From Nocardia anocheti (GTDB lineage Bacteria > Actinomycetota > Actinomycetes > Mycobacteriales > Mycobacteriaceae): a DNA stretch of 64,000 nt. Below, in pieces: positions 1 through 6,676 of this stretch. Within the stretch, counting starts at the first letter, position 1, and every line of letters begins with the position of its first letter. The notes under the pieces were generated by a model. It did not search any database. It was not told the DNA's origin and saw only the letters and a program-made list of their open reading frames with translations. Both the position numbers and the translations under genes were made by a program. Location: positions 248,001 to 312,000 of the forward strand of contig NZ_JAQQFV010000007.1 of the NCBI RefSeq assembly GCF_029675105.1, given 5' to 3'.

Positions 1-2
1 CG

Positions 3-386
3 GAGCACTACATGATGTGGCGTAAAGCGGTGTTGTTCGGAGATTCGGTGACGGCGGATCGTGTTCTGAAGGTGGCGCATCCGGCGGAGGCGAAGAAGTT
101 GGGGCGGGAGGTTTCTGGGTTCGACGAGGCGCAGTGGGAGCGCGCGCGGTTCGGGATCGTGGTGGCGGGGAGTGTGGCGAAGTTCGGTGGAAACGAGGGA
201 CTGCGGGAGTTCCTGGTGGGGACAGGGGAACGGGTGCTGGTGGAAGCCAGTCCACGGGATCGGATCTGGGGGATCGGGATGGCGGCCGGGGATCCGGGGG
301 TGACGGATCCGGCGTCGTGGCGGGGGCTGAATCTGCTCGGGTTCGCCTTGATGCGGGCGAGGCAGGAGCTGGCGGGGCGGGGGTGA
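3..386 (+). CDS. NADAR-domain protein (C-terminal part)
   Basis: The reading frame is open to the left edge, so the N-terminus lies outside the window; 127 residues are visible. The opening residues E-H-Y-M-M-W-R-K-A, followed by a Phe-Gly-Asp turn, match the conserved core of NADAR (YbiA/DUF1768) proteins. That family includes N-glycosidases acting on reactive riboflavin intermediates and enzymes linked to ADP-ribose/NAD chemistry. Other matching features are the W-x-x-x-R-F region near residue 40, an A-S-P-x-D-x-x-W-G-I-G motif near residues 80-90, and W-R-G-x-N-x-L-G near the end. Codon choice is unusually rich in GGG/GCG compared with the genes to the right. Family assignment is from motif memory; the substrate cannot be inferred here. 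Confidence 0.8.
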   Translation, partial: EHYMMWRKAVLFGDSVTADRVLKVAHPAEAKKLGREVSGFDEAQWERARFGIVVAGSVAKFGGNEGLREFLVGTGERVLVEASPRDRIWGIGMAAGDPGVTDPASWRGLNLLGFALMRARQELAGRG

Positions 387-554
387 ACGCCGGTGCGGGA
401 TCACGGTTTCGGCGGCGCGAAACCTGTCGGTGCGGATTGCTAGTCTGTGGCGGACGCACAGTTCGGGAGGAATCGGGCGTCGACAGTACGAAATCCACTG
501 GTGCCCGGGACGAGTCCGGGTGACGCGGATTTCGCCGGACGGTCACCGCTCGAT

Positions 555-574
555 ACGGGAACGCTATTTCCCGT
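555..574. promoter_or_regulatory. inverted repeat upstream of the DUF4189 gene
   Basis: ACGGGAA (555-561) and TTCCCGT (568-574) are perfect 7-bp arms around six bases, about 75 bp before the start codon. It could be an operator or a leader hairpin. The rest of the 260-bp gap (387-646) shows nothing I recognise. Confidence 0.3.
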
Positions 575-646
575 GGTAGCCGGTGGCGGTTCATGATGGG
601 TCCGGCTTCGACCGCGAAGCCGACATTTCGATGGGGAGATTCTCTG

Positions 647-1147
647 ATGTCTGTTGTGGGCAAATCCGCCCTGGGTGTGGCCGCGCTGTCCGCGGCCGCC
701 GCGTTCACCGTGATCACCGCCGGTCCGGCCGCCGCGGCCGAGAGCGGTGTGGCCATCGCCGAGGCGCCCGGCTACACCGCGGTCTCGCGCGACGGTGGCT
801 TCCAGGCCAGCGCCGGTGACCTCTACGGCGCCCTGGCGCTCTCGCCGCAGGAGGCCGTGGTCGCCTCTGCGGTCAACTACGGCAGCTGGGAAGCCGCGCG
901 CGGTGCCGCGCTCGCCGAGTGCGGTGTGTGGGACTGCCAGATCGTCGTCGAGTTCCGCAATGCCTGTGGCGCTGTCGCCCAGGGCGCGGACTACCGCTTC
1001 GGCTGGGCCTGGGACCACACCCTGGGTGCCGCCGAGCGCGCCGCGGTGGACGTGCTGGGCATCAGCGCGCCGCCGTTCCCGGACCCGGGTTCGGCCTCGC
1101 CGCGCGCGGCGAGCGTCATCCTGTCCGCCTGCACGGCGAACGTCTGA
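647..1147 (+). CDS. secreted DUF4189-family protein
   Basis: This 166-residue protein starts at an ATG with GGGGAG eight bases upstream (633-638); an in-frame ATG at 593 lacks such a site. It begins with a classic signal peptide: a basic start, an Ala-rich hydrophobic stretch, and an A-A-A-A-E cleavage region near residue 28. The mature part carries the DUF4189 pattern, a Y-G-A-L-A-L-S segment followed by A-L-A-E-C-G and a second cysteine pair (W-D-C, N-A-C-G), suggesting two disulfides in an extracytoplasmic domain. DUF4189 proteins are common in Nocardia and mycobacteria and have no settled function. The gene is convergent with metI and separated from it by a strong hairpin. Confidence 0.8.
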   Translation: MSVVGKSALGVAALSAAAAFTVITAGPAAAAESGVAIAEAPGYTAVSRDGGFQASAGDLYGALALSPQEAVVASAVNYGSWEAARGAALAECGVWDCQIVVEFRNACGAVAQGADYRFGWAWDHTLGAAERAAVDVLGISAPPFPDPGSASPRAASVILSACTANV

Positions 1148-1160
1148 CACACGCACGACG

Positions 1161-1191
1161 AGGGGCACGTACCGCCACGGTGCGTGCCCCT
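1161..1191. terminator. bidirectional terminator hairpin
   Basis: Two 14-base arms (1161-1174 and 1178-1191) pair around a three-base loop, with a single U-G wobble. The hairpin sits between the convergent DUF4189 and metI genes and ends in TT on the plus side, so it can serve both. Confidence 0.7.
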
Positions 1192-1196
1192 TCGCG

Positions 1197-1859
1197 TCAG
1201 CGGCGCAGGACCCGGCGCGCCAGCCAGTTGCCGAGGAACTGCACGGCCTGCACTCCGACGATGATGATCAGCACCGCGACCAGCGTCACCTCCCACTGGA
1301 AGCGCTGATACCCGTAGACGATCGCGAAATCGCCGAGCCCGCCACCGCCGACGGTGCCCGCCATGGCGGAGATGTCCACGATCGAGATCACCACGAAGGT
1401 GTAACCCAGGATCAGCGGCCCGAGCGCCTCCGGGATGAGCAGGGTGAGGATGATCCGCAGCGGCCCGGCGCCCGCGGCCCGCGCCGCCTCGATGACGCCG
1501 GGGTCCACCGTCACCAGGTTCTGCTCCACGATCCGCGCGATCCCGAACGACGCGGCCACGATCATCACGAACAGCGCCGCCTCCGCCCCGATGGTCGTGC
1601 CGACCACCTCGAGCGTCACCGGGCCCAACGCGGCCAACAGGATGATGAACGGAATCGGACGCACCACGTTGACCAGCACATTGAGCGCGAAGTACAGCGG
1701 CGCGTTCGCGAGCAGCCCGCCCTTGCGGGTGGTGTAGAGCGCGGTGCCCAGCACCAGCCCGATCACGCCCGCGACCACGAAGGTCACGCCCACCAGATAG
1801 ATGGTGGTGCCGATCGATTCGAACAGGATCGGCCGCAGCTTGGTCCAGTCGGTGTCCAT
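1197..1859 (-). CDS. metI: methionine ABC transporter permease MetI
   Basis: This 220-residue inner-membrane protein is the permease of the MetNIQ importer for methionine. It has about five hydrophobic segments and the MetI-family signature E-A-A-R-A-A-G-A near residues 130-137, the cytoplasmic loop that docks on the ATPase. The start ATG overlaps the metN stop codon (ATGA), indicating translational coupling. It is the third gene of a metQ-metN-metI operon read leftward and ends just before a terminator hairpin. Length and order are typical of the family. Confidence 0.93.
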   Translation of the reverse strand: MDTDWTKLRPILFESIGTTIYLVGVTFVVAGVIGLVLGTALYTTRKGGLLANAPLYFALNVLVNVVRPIPFIILLAALGPVTLEVVGTTIGAEAALFVMIVAASFGIARIVEQNLVTVDPGVIEAARAAGAGPLRIILTLLIPEALGPLILGYTFVVISIVDISAMAGTVGGGGLGDFAIVYGYQRFQWEVTLVAVLIIIVGVQAVQFLGNWLARRVLRR

Positions 1860-2866
1860 CAGCCCGCCTTCCGCTCGAGGTCGGCCACGACACGATCCAC
1901 CGCGTCGTCCGGCCCGTGCAGCGACAGGGTGATGCTGCCGAAGGTCTTGTCCTGCAGCGTGCTCACGCCGCCGTAGACGATGTCGAAGCGCACTCCGGCG
2001 GCGCTCGCGGTGGCCAGCGCCGCGCCGATGCCCGAATGGTCGTCGACGTCGACGGTGACGAGCCTGCCGCCGTGCAGGGCGCGCAACCTTTCCGCCTCGG
2101 CCGGATCGGGCCGGTTGTGCAGGACGGTGGCCACGAACGAGCGCGTCGGCGCGGCCTGCGGGGCGGCGAACACGTCGAAGGTGGAGGCCAATTCGACGAT
2201 GCGGCCCTCGGCGAGCACCGCCACCCGATCGGCGACCGCGCGCAACACGTCCATCTCGTGGGTGATCACCACGATGGTCACCCCGAGCTCGGTGTTGATC
2301 TTGCGCAGCAGCCGCAGCACTTCACCGGTGGTCTCCGGGTCCAGCGCCGAGGTGGCCTCGTCGGCGAGCAGCAGCGACGGCGAGGTCGCCAGCGCGCGGG
2401 CGATGCCGACCCGCTGTTTCTGCCCACCGGAGAGCTGATCGGGGTAGGCGCGGGCCTTGTCGGTGAGCCCGACGAACTCCAGCAGCTCGGCCACGCGGGC
2501 CTTGCGCTCGGCCCGCTTCCAGCCCGCGACCTTGAGCGGGTACTCGATATTGCCCGCCGCCGTGCGCGAGCGGAACAGGTTGAACTGCTGGAACACCATG
2601 CCGATATCGCGGCGCAGGCGGCGCACGGCCGACTCCGGCACCCCGGTGATGGGGGTGCCGGAGATGGTGACGGTGCCCGAGGTCGGCTTCTCCAGCGCGT
2701 TGATCAGCCGCACCAGGGTGGACTTGCCCGCCCCGGAATAGCCGATCACGCCGAAGATCTCGCCCGGCTCGATCCGCAGGTCGATGCCGTCGAGCGCGGT
2801 GTGCCGCTGGGCGCCCGTGCCGAAGACCTTGGTGACCGCGCGGAATTCGACGGCGGCCGCGCTCAC
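1859..2866 (-). CDS. metN: methionine ABC transporter ATP-binding protein MetN
   Basis: This 335-residue ATPase powers methionine uptake. It shows Walker A (G-Y-S-G-A-G-K-S-T), the signature L-S-G-G-Q-K-Q-R and Walker B (L-L-L-A-D-E-A-T-S-A-L-D). It also has a C-terminal extension of about 80 residues that fits the NIL domain, which in the family binds methionine and inhibits transport when the pool is high. The start is a GTG that overlaps the metQ stop (GTGA), so the two are coupled. A longer reading upstream in this frame would run through metQ antisense-of-frame sequence and is not credible. Confidence 0.93.
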   Translation of the reverse strand: MSAAAVEFRAVTKVFGTGAQRHTALDGIDLRIEPGEIFGVIGYSGAGKSTLVRLINALEKPTSGTVTISGTPITGVPESAVRRLRRDIGMVFQQFNLFRSRTAAGNIEYPLKVAGWKRAERKARVAELLEFVGLTDKARAYPDQLSGGQKQRVGIARALATSPSLLLADEATSALDPETTGEVLRLLRKINTELGVTIVVITHEMDVLRAVADRVAVLAEGRIVELASTFDVFAAPQAAPTRSFVATVLHNRPDPAEAERLRALHGGRLVTVDVDDHSGIGAALATASAAGVRFDIVYGGVSTLQDKTFGSITLSLHGPDDAVDRVVADLERKAG

Positions 2867-3735
2867 TTGTTCGCGCGGATGCCCTGCTGCACCCGGTCGA
2901 GAATCGTTTCGAGCTCCGCGGGCGGACGTGTCACGTCGACCGCGGTGTTGCCGGTGACCTCGGCGTGCGCGGCGGCCACGGCCGGGTCCTTCCAGATCTC
3001 GACGAGCTTCAGATAGGTCGGGTTGGTCTTGTCCTCGGCCCTGGTGACGATCACATTGATGTAGGGCTCGGCGCCGGGGCTCTTCGGATCGTCCTGGTAG
3101 AGCGCCGAATGCGGGTCGATCCCGGAGCGCTCGAGGAAGGTGTTGTTGATGATCGAACCGTCCACCGAGGCCAGCGACAGCGCGGTCTGGGCGGCGTCGA
3201 CCGGGGTCACCCGGACCTTGGAGGCGCCCTTGTCGATGTCGGCCGGAGTGGGCTGGGCGGAGGTGCCGGTGAGCTTCAGCAGCCCGGCCGCCTGCAGCAC
3301 GAACAGCGCGCGGGCCTGGTTGGTCGGATCGTTGGGGATCGCGATCTCGCCGCCCGCGGGGATATCGGCCAGGGCCTTGTGCTTCTTGGAGTACAGGCCC
3401 AGCGGCACGATGTAGGTCGACCCGATCGGGGTGAGGGTCTCGGAGCTGGCCACGTTGTACTGGCCGAGGAACTGCAGGTGCTGGAACAGATTCACGTCGA
3501 TCTGCTTCTGCGCCAGCGCCGCGTTGGGCTGCTGGTAGTCGGAGAAGTTGGTGATCTTCAGCGTGATGCCCTGCTCGGCGGCCTTCTGCTCGAACACGTC
3601 CCAGGCCTTGTCCCGGTCGGTGGTGCCGATGCGGACCACCGTGCCGGATTCGGCGTCGTCGGAGCCGCACGCGGTGAGGGTGAGGGCCGCGGTCGCGACC
3701 AGGACCGGGATCGCCAGTGCCCGCCGGAATTTCAC
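2863..3735 (-). CDS. metQ: methionine-binding lipoprotein MetQ
   Basis: This 290-residue solute-binding lipoprotein delivers methionine to MetNI at the outer face of the membrane. The signal peptide ends in a lipobox, L-T-A-C at residues 20-23, so Cys23 is the lipidated residue. The mature part follows the NlpA/MetQ fold: D-Y-Q-Q-P-N-A-A-L near residue 65, D-V-N-L-F-Q-H near 80 and an I-P-N-D-P-T-N motif near 134. It is the first gene of the operon and has about 125 bp of upstream sequence that carries a candidate operator (3841-3854). Confidence 0.93.
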   Translation of the reverse strand: MKFRRALAIPVLVATAALTLTACGSDDAESGTVVRIGTTDRDKAWDVFEQKAAEQGITLKITNFSDYQQPNAALAQKQIDVNLFQHLQFLGQYNVASSETLTPIGSTYIVPLGLYSKKHKALADIPAGGEIAIPNDPTNQARALFVLQAAGLLKLTGTSAQPTPADIDKGASKVRVTPVDAAQTALSLASVDGSIINNTFLERSGIDPHSALYQDDPKSPGAEPYINVIVTRAEDKTNPTYLKLVEIWKDPAVAAAHAEVTGNTAVDVTRPPAELETILDRVQQGIRANK

Positions 3736-3840
3736 TTGTACTCCCGAAATACTCGCCGAAGGTGAACCCGGCTATCGAATCCGCTCGGGCACGCGGCGGC
3801 CAGGGTTTGATTCGGGACGAACGAAACCCTCACCAAAAGT

Positions 3841-3854
3841 TGGACGGGCGTCTA
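3841..3854 (-). promoter_or_regulatory. candidate sulfur-regulator operator upstream of metQNI
   Basis: Read toward metQ, the site is TAGACGCCCGTCCA, a near-perfect dyad (TAGACG against TGGACG). Its TAGAC and GTC half-sites recall the corynebacterial McbR site, known as TAGAC-N6-GTCTA, but the spacer here is four rather than six. I see no SAM riboswitch in the 3736-3862 gap. Confidence 0.3.
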
Positions 3855-3862
3855 GTTTGCGG

Positions 3863-4414
3863 TCAGCGGCGGGGGTGTTCGACGGCCAGCCTGCCGCGCC
3901 GGGCCAGATCGCGCCGGGTGGTCGCGGGCATGGGCGGCACGGTGGGGTCGGCATCCTCGCCCGCGTTGCGCGGGTTGGCGCGCACCAGCAGGGTGACGGT
4001 GGCGGCGGGCACGAATCCGCTGCTGGTCATCAGGGCGGCCGAGGCGCTGTTGCGGTCCTCGACATCGGTGACGATGTGTTTGGCGCCGCGGGCGAACAGC
4101 GCGGTGGAACACACGTCGACCAGTCTGCGCGCGATGCCGTGGCCCTGCATGTCCGGCGCGACCGCGATCCACTCGAGGTAGGCCCAGTCGTCGCGGTGCT
4201 CGAACTCCATCGAGCCGAGCACGAACCCGACCACCCGATCGGAGTCCAGCGCCACCCAGCAGGCGTTGTCGGGACTGTCGAGATGCTCGGCGACGGCGGT
4301 CAGCGACCACGACGTGTACGGCTTGGTCGTGGTGTCGAAGACCTGGTGGCCGAGATCGAGGACTTGACGCAGATGTCCCAATCCCATCGGAACGACAGCG
4401 ATCGCGGTGTCCAT
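3863..4414 (-). CDS. GNAT-family N-acetyltransferase
   Basis: This 183-residue protein has a GNAT fold. Residues 80-115 contain the beta4-alpha3 acetyl-CoA site, with V-A-P-D-M-Q-G-H-G-I-A matching the Q/R-x-x-G-x-G/A pyrophosphate loop. Downstream N-S-A-S-A-A-L and S-S-G-F match motif B, where an Asn/Ser and aromatic residue often stack on CoA. It lies leftward, 19 bp after Ku (Ku ends at 4434 on the same strand), so it may share the Ku transcript. The acceptor substrate cannot be read from sequence. Confidence 0.85.
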   Translation of the reverse strand: MDTAIAVVPMGLGHLRQVLDLGHQVFDTTTKPYTSWSLTAVAEHLDSPDNACWVALDSDRVVGFVLGSMEFEHRDDWAYLEWIAVAPDMQGHGIARRLVDVCSTALFARGAKHIVTDVEDRNSASAALMTSSGFVPAATVTLLVRANPRNAGEDADPTVPPMPATTRRDLARRGRLAVEHPRR

Positions 4415-4433
4415 GAGCGCCAGTGTGCCCTAC

Positions 4434-5348
4434 CTAGGCGCCCTTGCGGGTCGCCGTCGACTTGCGCGGCGCGGCTTTCTTCGCCGTGGCTTTCTTGGCG
4501 GCCGCCTTCTTCGCGGTCTTCTTCGCCGCGGTCTTCTTCGGTGCGGCCGATTCGCCCTCCCGGCGGCCGCTGGCCTCCAGGCTGCGTTGTAGCGCGGCCA
4601 CCAGATCCACGACCTCGGCATCGGGTTGTTCGGCGGTTTCGGTGACGGCGGCGGTGTCGACCTTGCCCGAGCCGCTGGCGATGGCCTCGTCGAGCATCTT
4701 CTGCAACTCGATCTGATATTCGTCGGTGTAATCGCCGGGATCGAAATCGCCCGACATGGATTCGACGAGGGTCTCGGCCATCTTCAATTCCTGGGGACGC
4801 GGCGCGGGCGCCTCGTCGAGGGCGGGGAAGTCGACCGCGCGCACCTCGTCGGGCCACAGCAGCGTCTGCAACACGAGTACTCCGTCGCGTACCCGCAGGG
4901 CCGCGAGCCGGGTCTTCTGGCGCAGCGTGAAATGGACCAGCGCGGTCTTGTCGATGCGCTCGAGCGTCGCGGCCAGCAATTGATACGCCTTGGGCGTGGT
5001 GGAATCCGGTTCGAGGTAATAGCTCTTGTCGAACAAGACCGGGTCGATCTGCTCGGAGGGCACGAATTCCAGCACCGGGATCTCGTGTTTCTCCGCGGCG
5101 GGCAGGGTCGCGAAATCGGCGTCGGTGAGCACGACCTGTTCGCCGTCGGGGGCGACATACGCCTTGTCGATATCGGCGTACTGCACGGATTTGCCGCACA
5201 CCTGGCAGACACGGTCGTATTTGATCCGTCCGCCGTCTTTGGCGTGGACCTGATGGAACCGGATGTCATGGTCCTCGGTCGCGGTGTAGACCTTGACCGG
5301 GACATTCACCAGCCCGAATGCGATCGAGCCCTTCCAGATCGATCTCAT
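4434..5348 (-). CDS. ku: non-homologous end-joining protein Ku
   Basis: This 304-residue protein is the bacterial Ku that encircles DNA ends and recruits the ligase LigD. The start ATG gives the canonical N-terminus M-R-S-I-W-K-G-S-I-A-F-G-L-V. An upstream in-frame extension of 34 residues is not conserved-looking and was not chosen. The core carries the family segments V-Y-T-A-T near residue 20 and K-S-Y-Y-L-E-P near residue 108. The C-terminal 45 residues are a Lys/Ala-rich tail (repeated A-K-K-T-A and A-A-K-K-A units) of the kind known in mycobacterial Ku to contact DNA. No ligD is visible within the window. It is divergent from the lycopene cyclase. Confidence 0.95.
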   Translation of the reverse strand: MRSIWKGSIAFGLVNVPVKVYTATEDHDIRFHQVHAKDGGRIKYDRVCQVCGKSVQYADIDKAYVAPDGEQVVLTDADFATLPAAEKHEIPVLEFVPSEQIDPVLFDKSYYLEPDSTTPKAYQLLAATLERIDKTALVHFTLRQKTRLAALRVRDGVLVLQTLLWPDEVRAVDFPALDEAPAPRPQELKMAETLVESMSGDFDPGDYTDEYQIELQKMLDEAIASGSGKVDTAAVTETAEQPDAEVVDLVAALQRSLEASGRREGESAAPKKTAAKKTAKKAAAKKATAKKAAPRKSTATRKGA

Positions 5349-5457
5349 GCACCCATCATTACTGAGTCGCTGGCAACGGTCGAGCACACGGCATCGAAAT
5401 GGTGCGGGGCCGTGATCCGACGGTGCTGGAATTCGTGACATCTGATCCAATCATCGG

Positions 5458-6525
5458 GTGCACGCCGATCTGATCGTCTGCGGACTCGGCCCCGCGGGCC
5501 GGGCCGTCGCCCACCGCGCGCTGGCCGCTGGTCGGTCGGTGACGGTGCTCGACCCGCACCCGGACCGGGTCTGGACGCCCACCTACGCCGCCTGGGCCGA
5601 CGAACTGCCCGACTGGCTCGACCCCGGCGTGGTCGCGGCGACGGTCGACGCGCCGAGCGCCTGGGCCCTGCGCGAGCACCGGATCGCGCGGCGATACCAG
5701 GTGCTCGACACCCCGGCGCTGCAGCGCTCGCTGTCGCTGGAGGGCGCGCGCGTGGTCGCCGACAGCGCTGTCGACGTGGGGAAGGGGTCGGTCACCACCG
5801 CGTCGGGCCTGCGCTGGACCGGGCGCGTGGTCGACGCGCGCGGCCTGGCCCGCGCACCCGAGCGGGCCGAGCAGACCGCCTACGGCGTGGTGGTGAACCG
5901 GGCGGATGCCGGTCAGTCCGCGCTGTTCATGGACTGGCGGCGCGACAACGGCGCCGGGCCCGACGAACCGCCGTCGTTCCTGTACGCCGTCCCGCTCGGC
6001 CCGGACCGGATGCTCTACGAGGAGACCTGCCTGGCGGGTCGTCCGGCGCTGACCCCGGAGGTCCTGCGCGTCCGTCTCGACCATCGGTTGCGGAATCGGG
6101 GGATCGCCGTCACGGGTACCGAACCCGTCGAGCGGGTGCGCTTCCCCGTCCAGGGCGGCAGGCCGGGCGGCGGACGCTTCGGTGCCGCGGGCGCGCTCAC
6201 CCATCCGGCCACCGGCTACAGCGTCGCCGCCTCGCTGGCCGCCGCCGACACCGTCGTCGCCGGGCAGACCCGCTGGAGCGCCGAAGCCCGCGCGGTCCTC
6301 GCCCTGCGCCGGGCCGGTCTGCGCGCGCTGCTCGCCCTCGCTCCGGCCGACGTCCCGATCTTCTTCGACGCCTTCTTCGCCCTGCCCGACGCCCACCAGT
6401 ACGCCTACCTCTCGGGCCGGGATCTGGCGGGCGTCACGGCCGCCATGCGGGCGGTCTTCGCGGCGGTGCCGCCGCGCCTGCGCCGCACCGTCGTGACCTC
6501 GGTGCTCGGGCTAACTGGTCGGTAG
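5458..6525 (+). CDS. lycopene cyclase family protein
   Basis: This 355-residue flavoprotein-like enzyme begins with a dinucleotide-binding motif (V-C-G-L-G-P-A-G-R-A at residues 7-16), followed by the V-L-D-P-H-P segment typical of CrtY/CrtL cyclases. The run W-T-P-T-Y-A-A-W-A-D-E-L resembles the cyclase signature in which an acidic residue drives ring closure of lycopene to beta-carotene. A central F-M-D-W-R and a later Y-A-V-P-L-G-x-D-R-M-L-Y-E-E-T-C-L segment match the family F-L-Y-A-M-P/E-E-T-S-L motif. The start is a GTG. No other carotenoid gene is visible in the window. The precise ring product is inferred from family only. Confidence 0.85.
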   Translation: MHADLIVCGLGPAGRAVAHRALAAGRSVTVLDPHPDRVWTPTYAAWADELPDWLDPGVVAATVDAPSAWALREHRIARRYQVLDTPALQRSLSLEGARVVADSAVDVGKGSVTTASGLRWTGRVVDARGLARAPERAEQTAYGVVVNRADAGQSALFMDWRRDNGAGPDEPPSFLYAVPLGPDRMLYEETCLAGRPALTPEVLRVRLDHRLRNRGIAVTGTEPVERVRFPVQGGRPGGGRFGAAGALTHPATGYSVAASLAAADTVVAGQTRWSAEARAVLALRRAGLRALLALAPADVPIFFDAFFALPDAHQYAYLSGRDLAGVTAAMRAVFAAVPPRLRRTVVTSVLGLTGR

Positions 6526-6558
6526 CCCAGAAGGTGTCGGTGCGGCGGTCCTGAGGGG

Positions 6559-6575
6559 CCGCGGGAACGCCGCGG
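6559..6575. terminator. short GC hairpin after lycopene cyclase
   Basis: CCGCGG (6559-6564) and CCGCGG (6570-6575) pair around five bases, 34 bp after the cyclase stop. It has no T-run, so termination is only possible. Confidence 0.25.
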
Positions 6576-6676
6576 AGTTGCTACCATCCTCGGGCGAACA
6601 CGCCGCCCCGGCAACGGGATCGGATGCGGGCGGGTGCGTGCCGCGTCAGCGGGTGACGAGTGAGGGAGACGATCCG

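Noticed and set aside
3736..3862. SAM riboswitch upstream of metQ
   Set aside because: None of the conserved SAM-I or SAM-IV core blocks is visible; the gap holds only a short dyad.
4444..4560. Tandem DNA repeat within the end of ku
   Set aside because: The repetition comes from Lys/Ala codons of the Ku C-terminal tail, a normal protein feature, not a separate repeat element.
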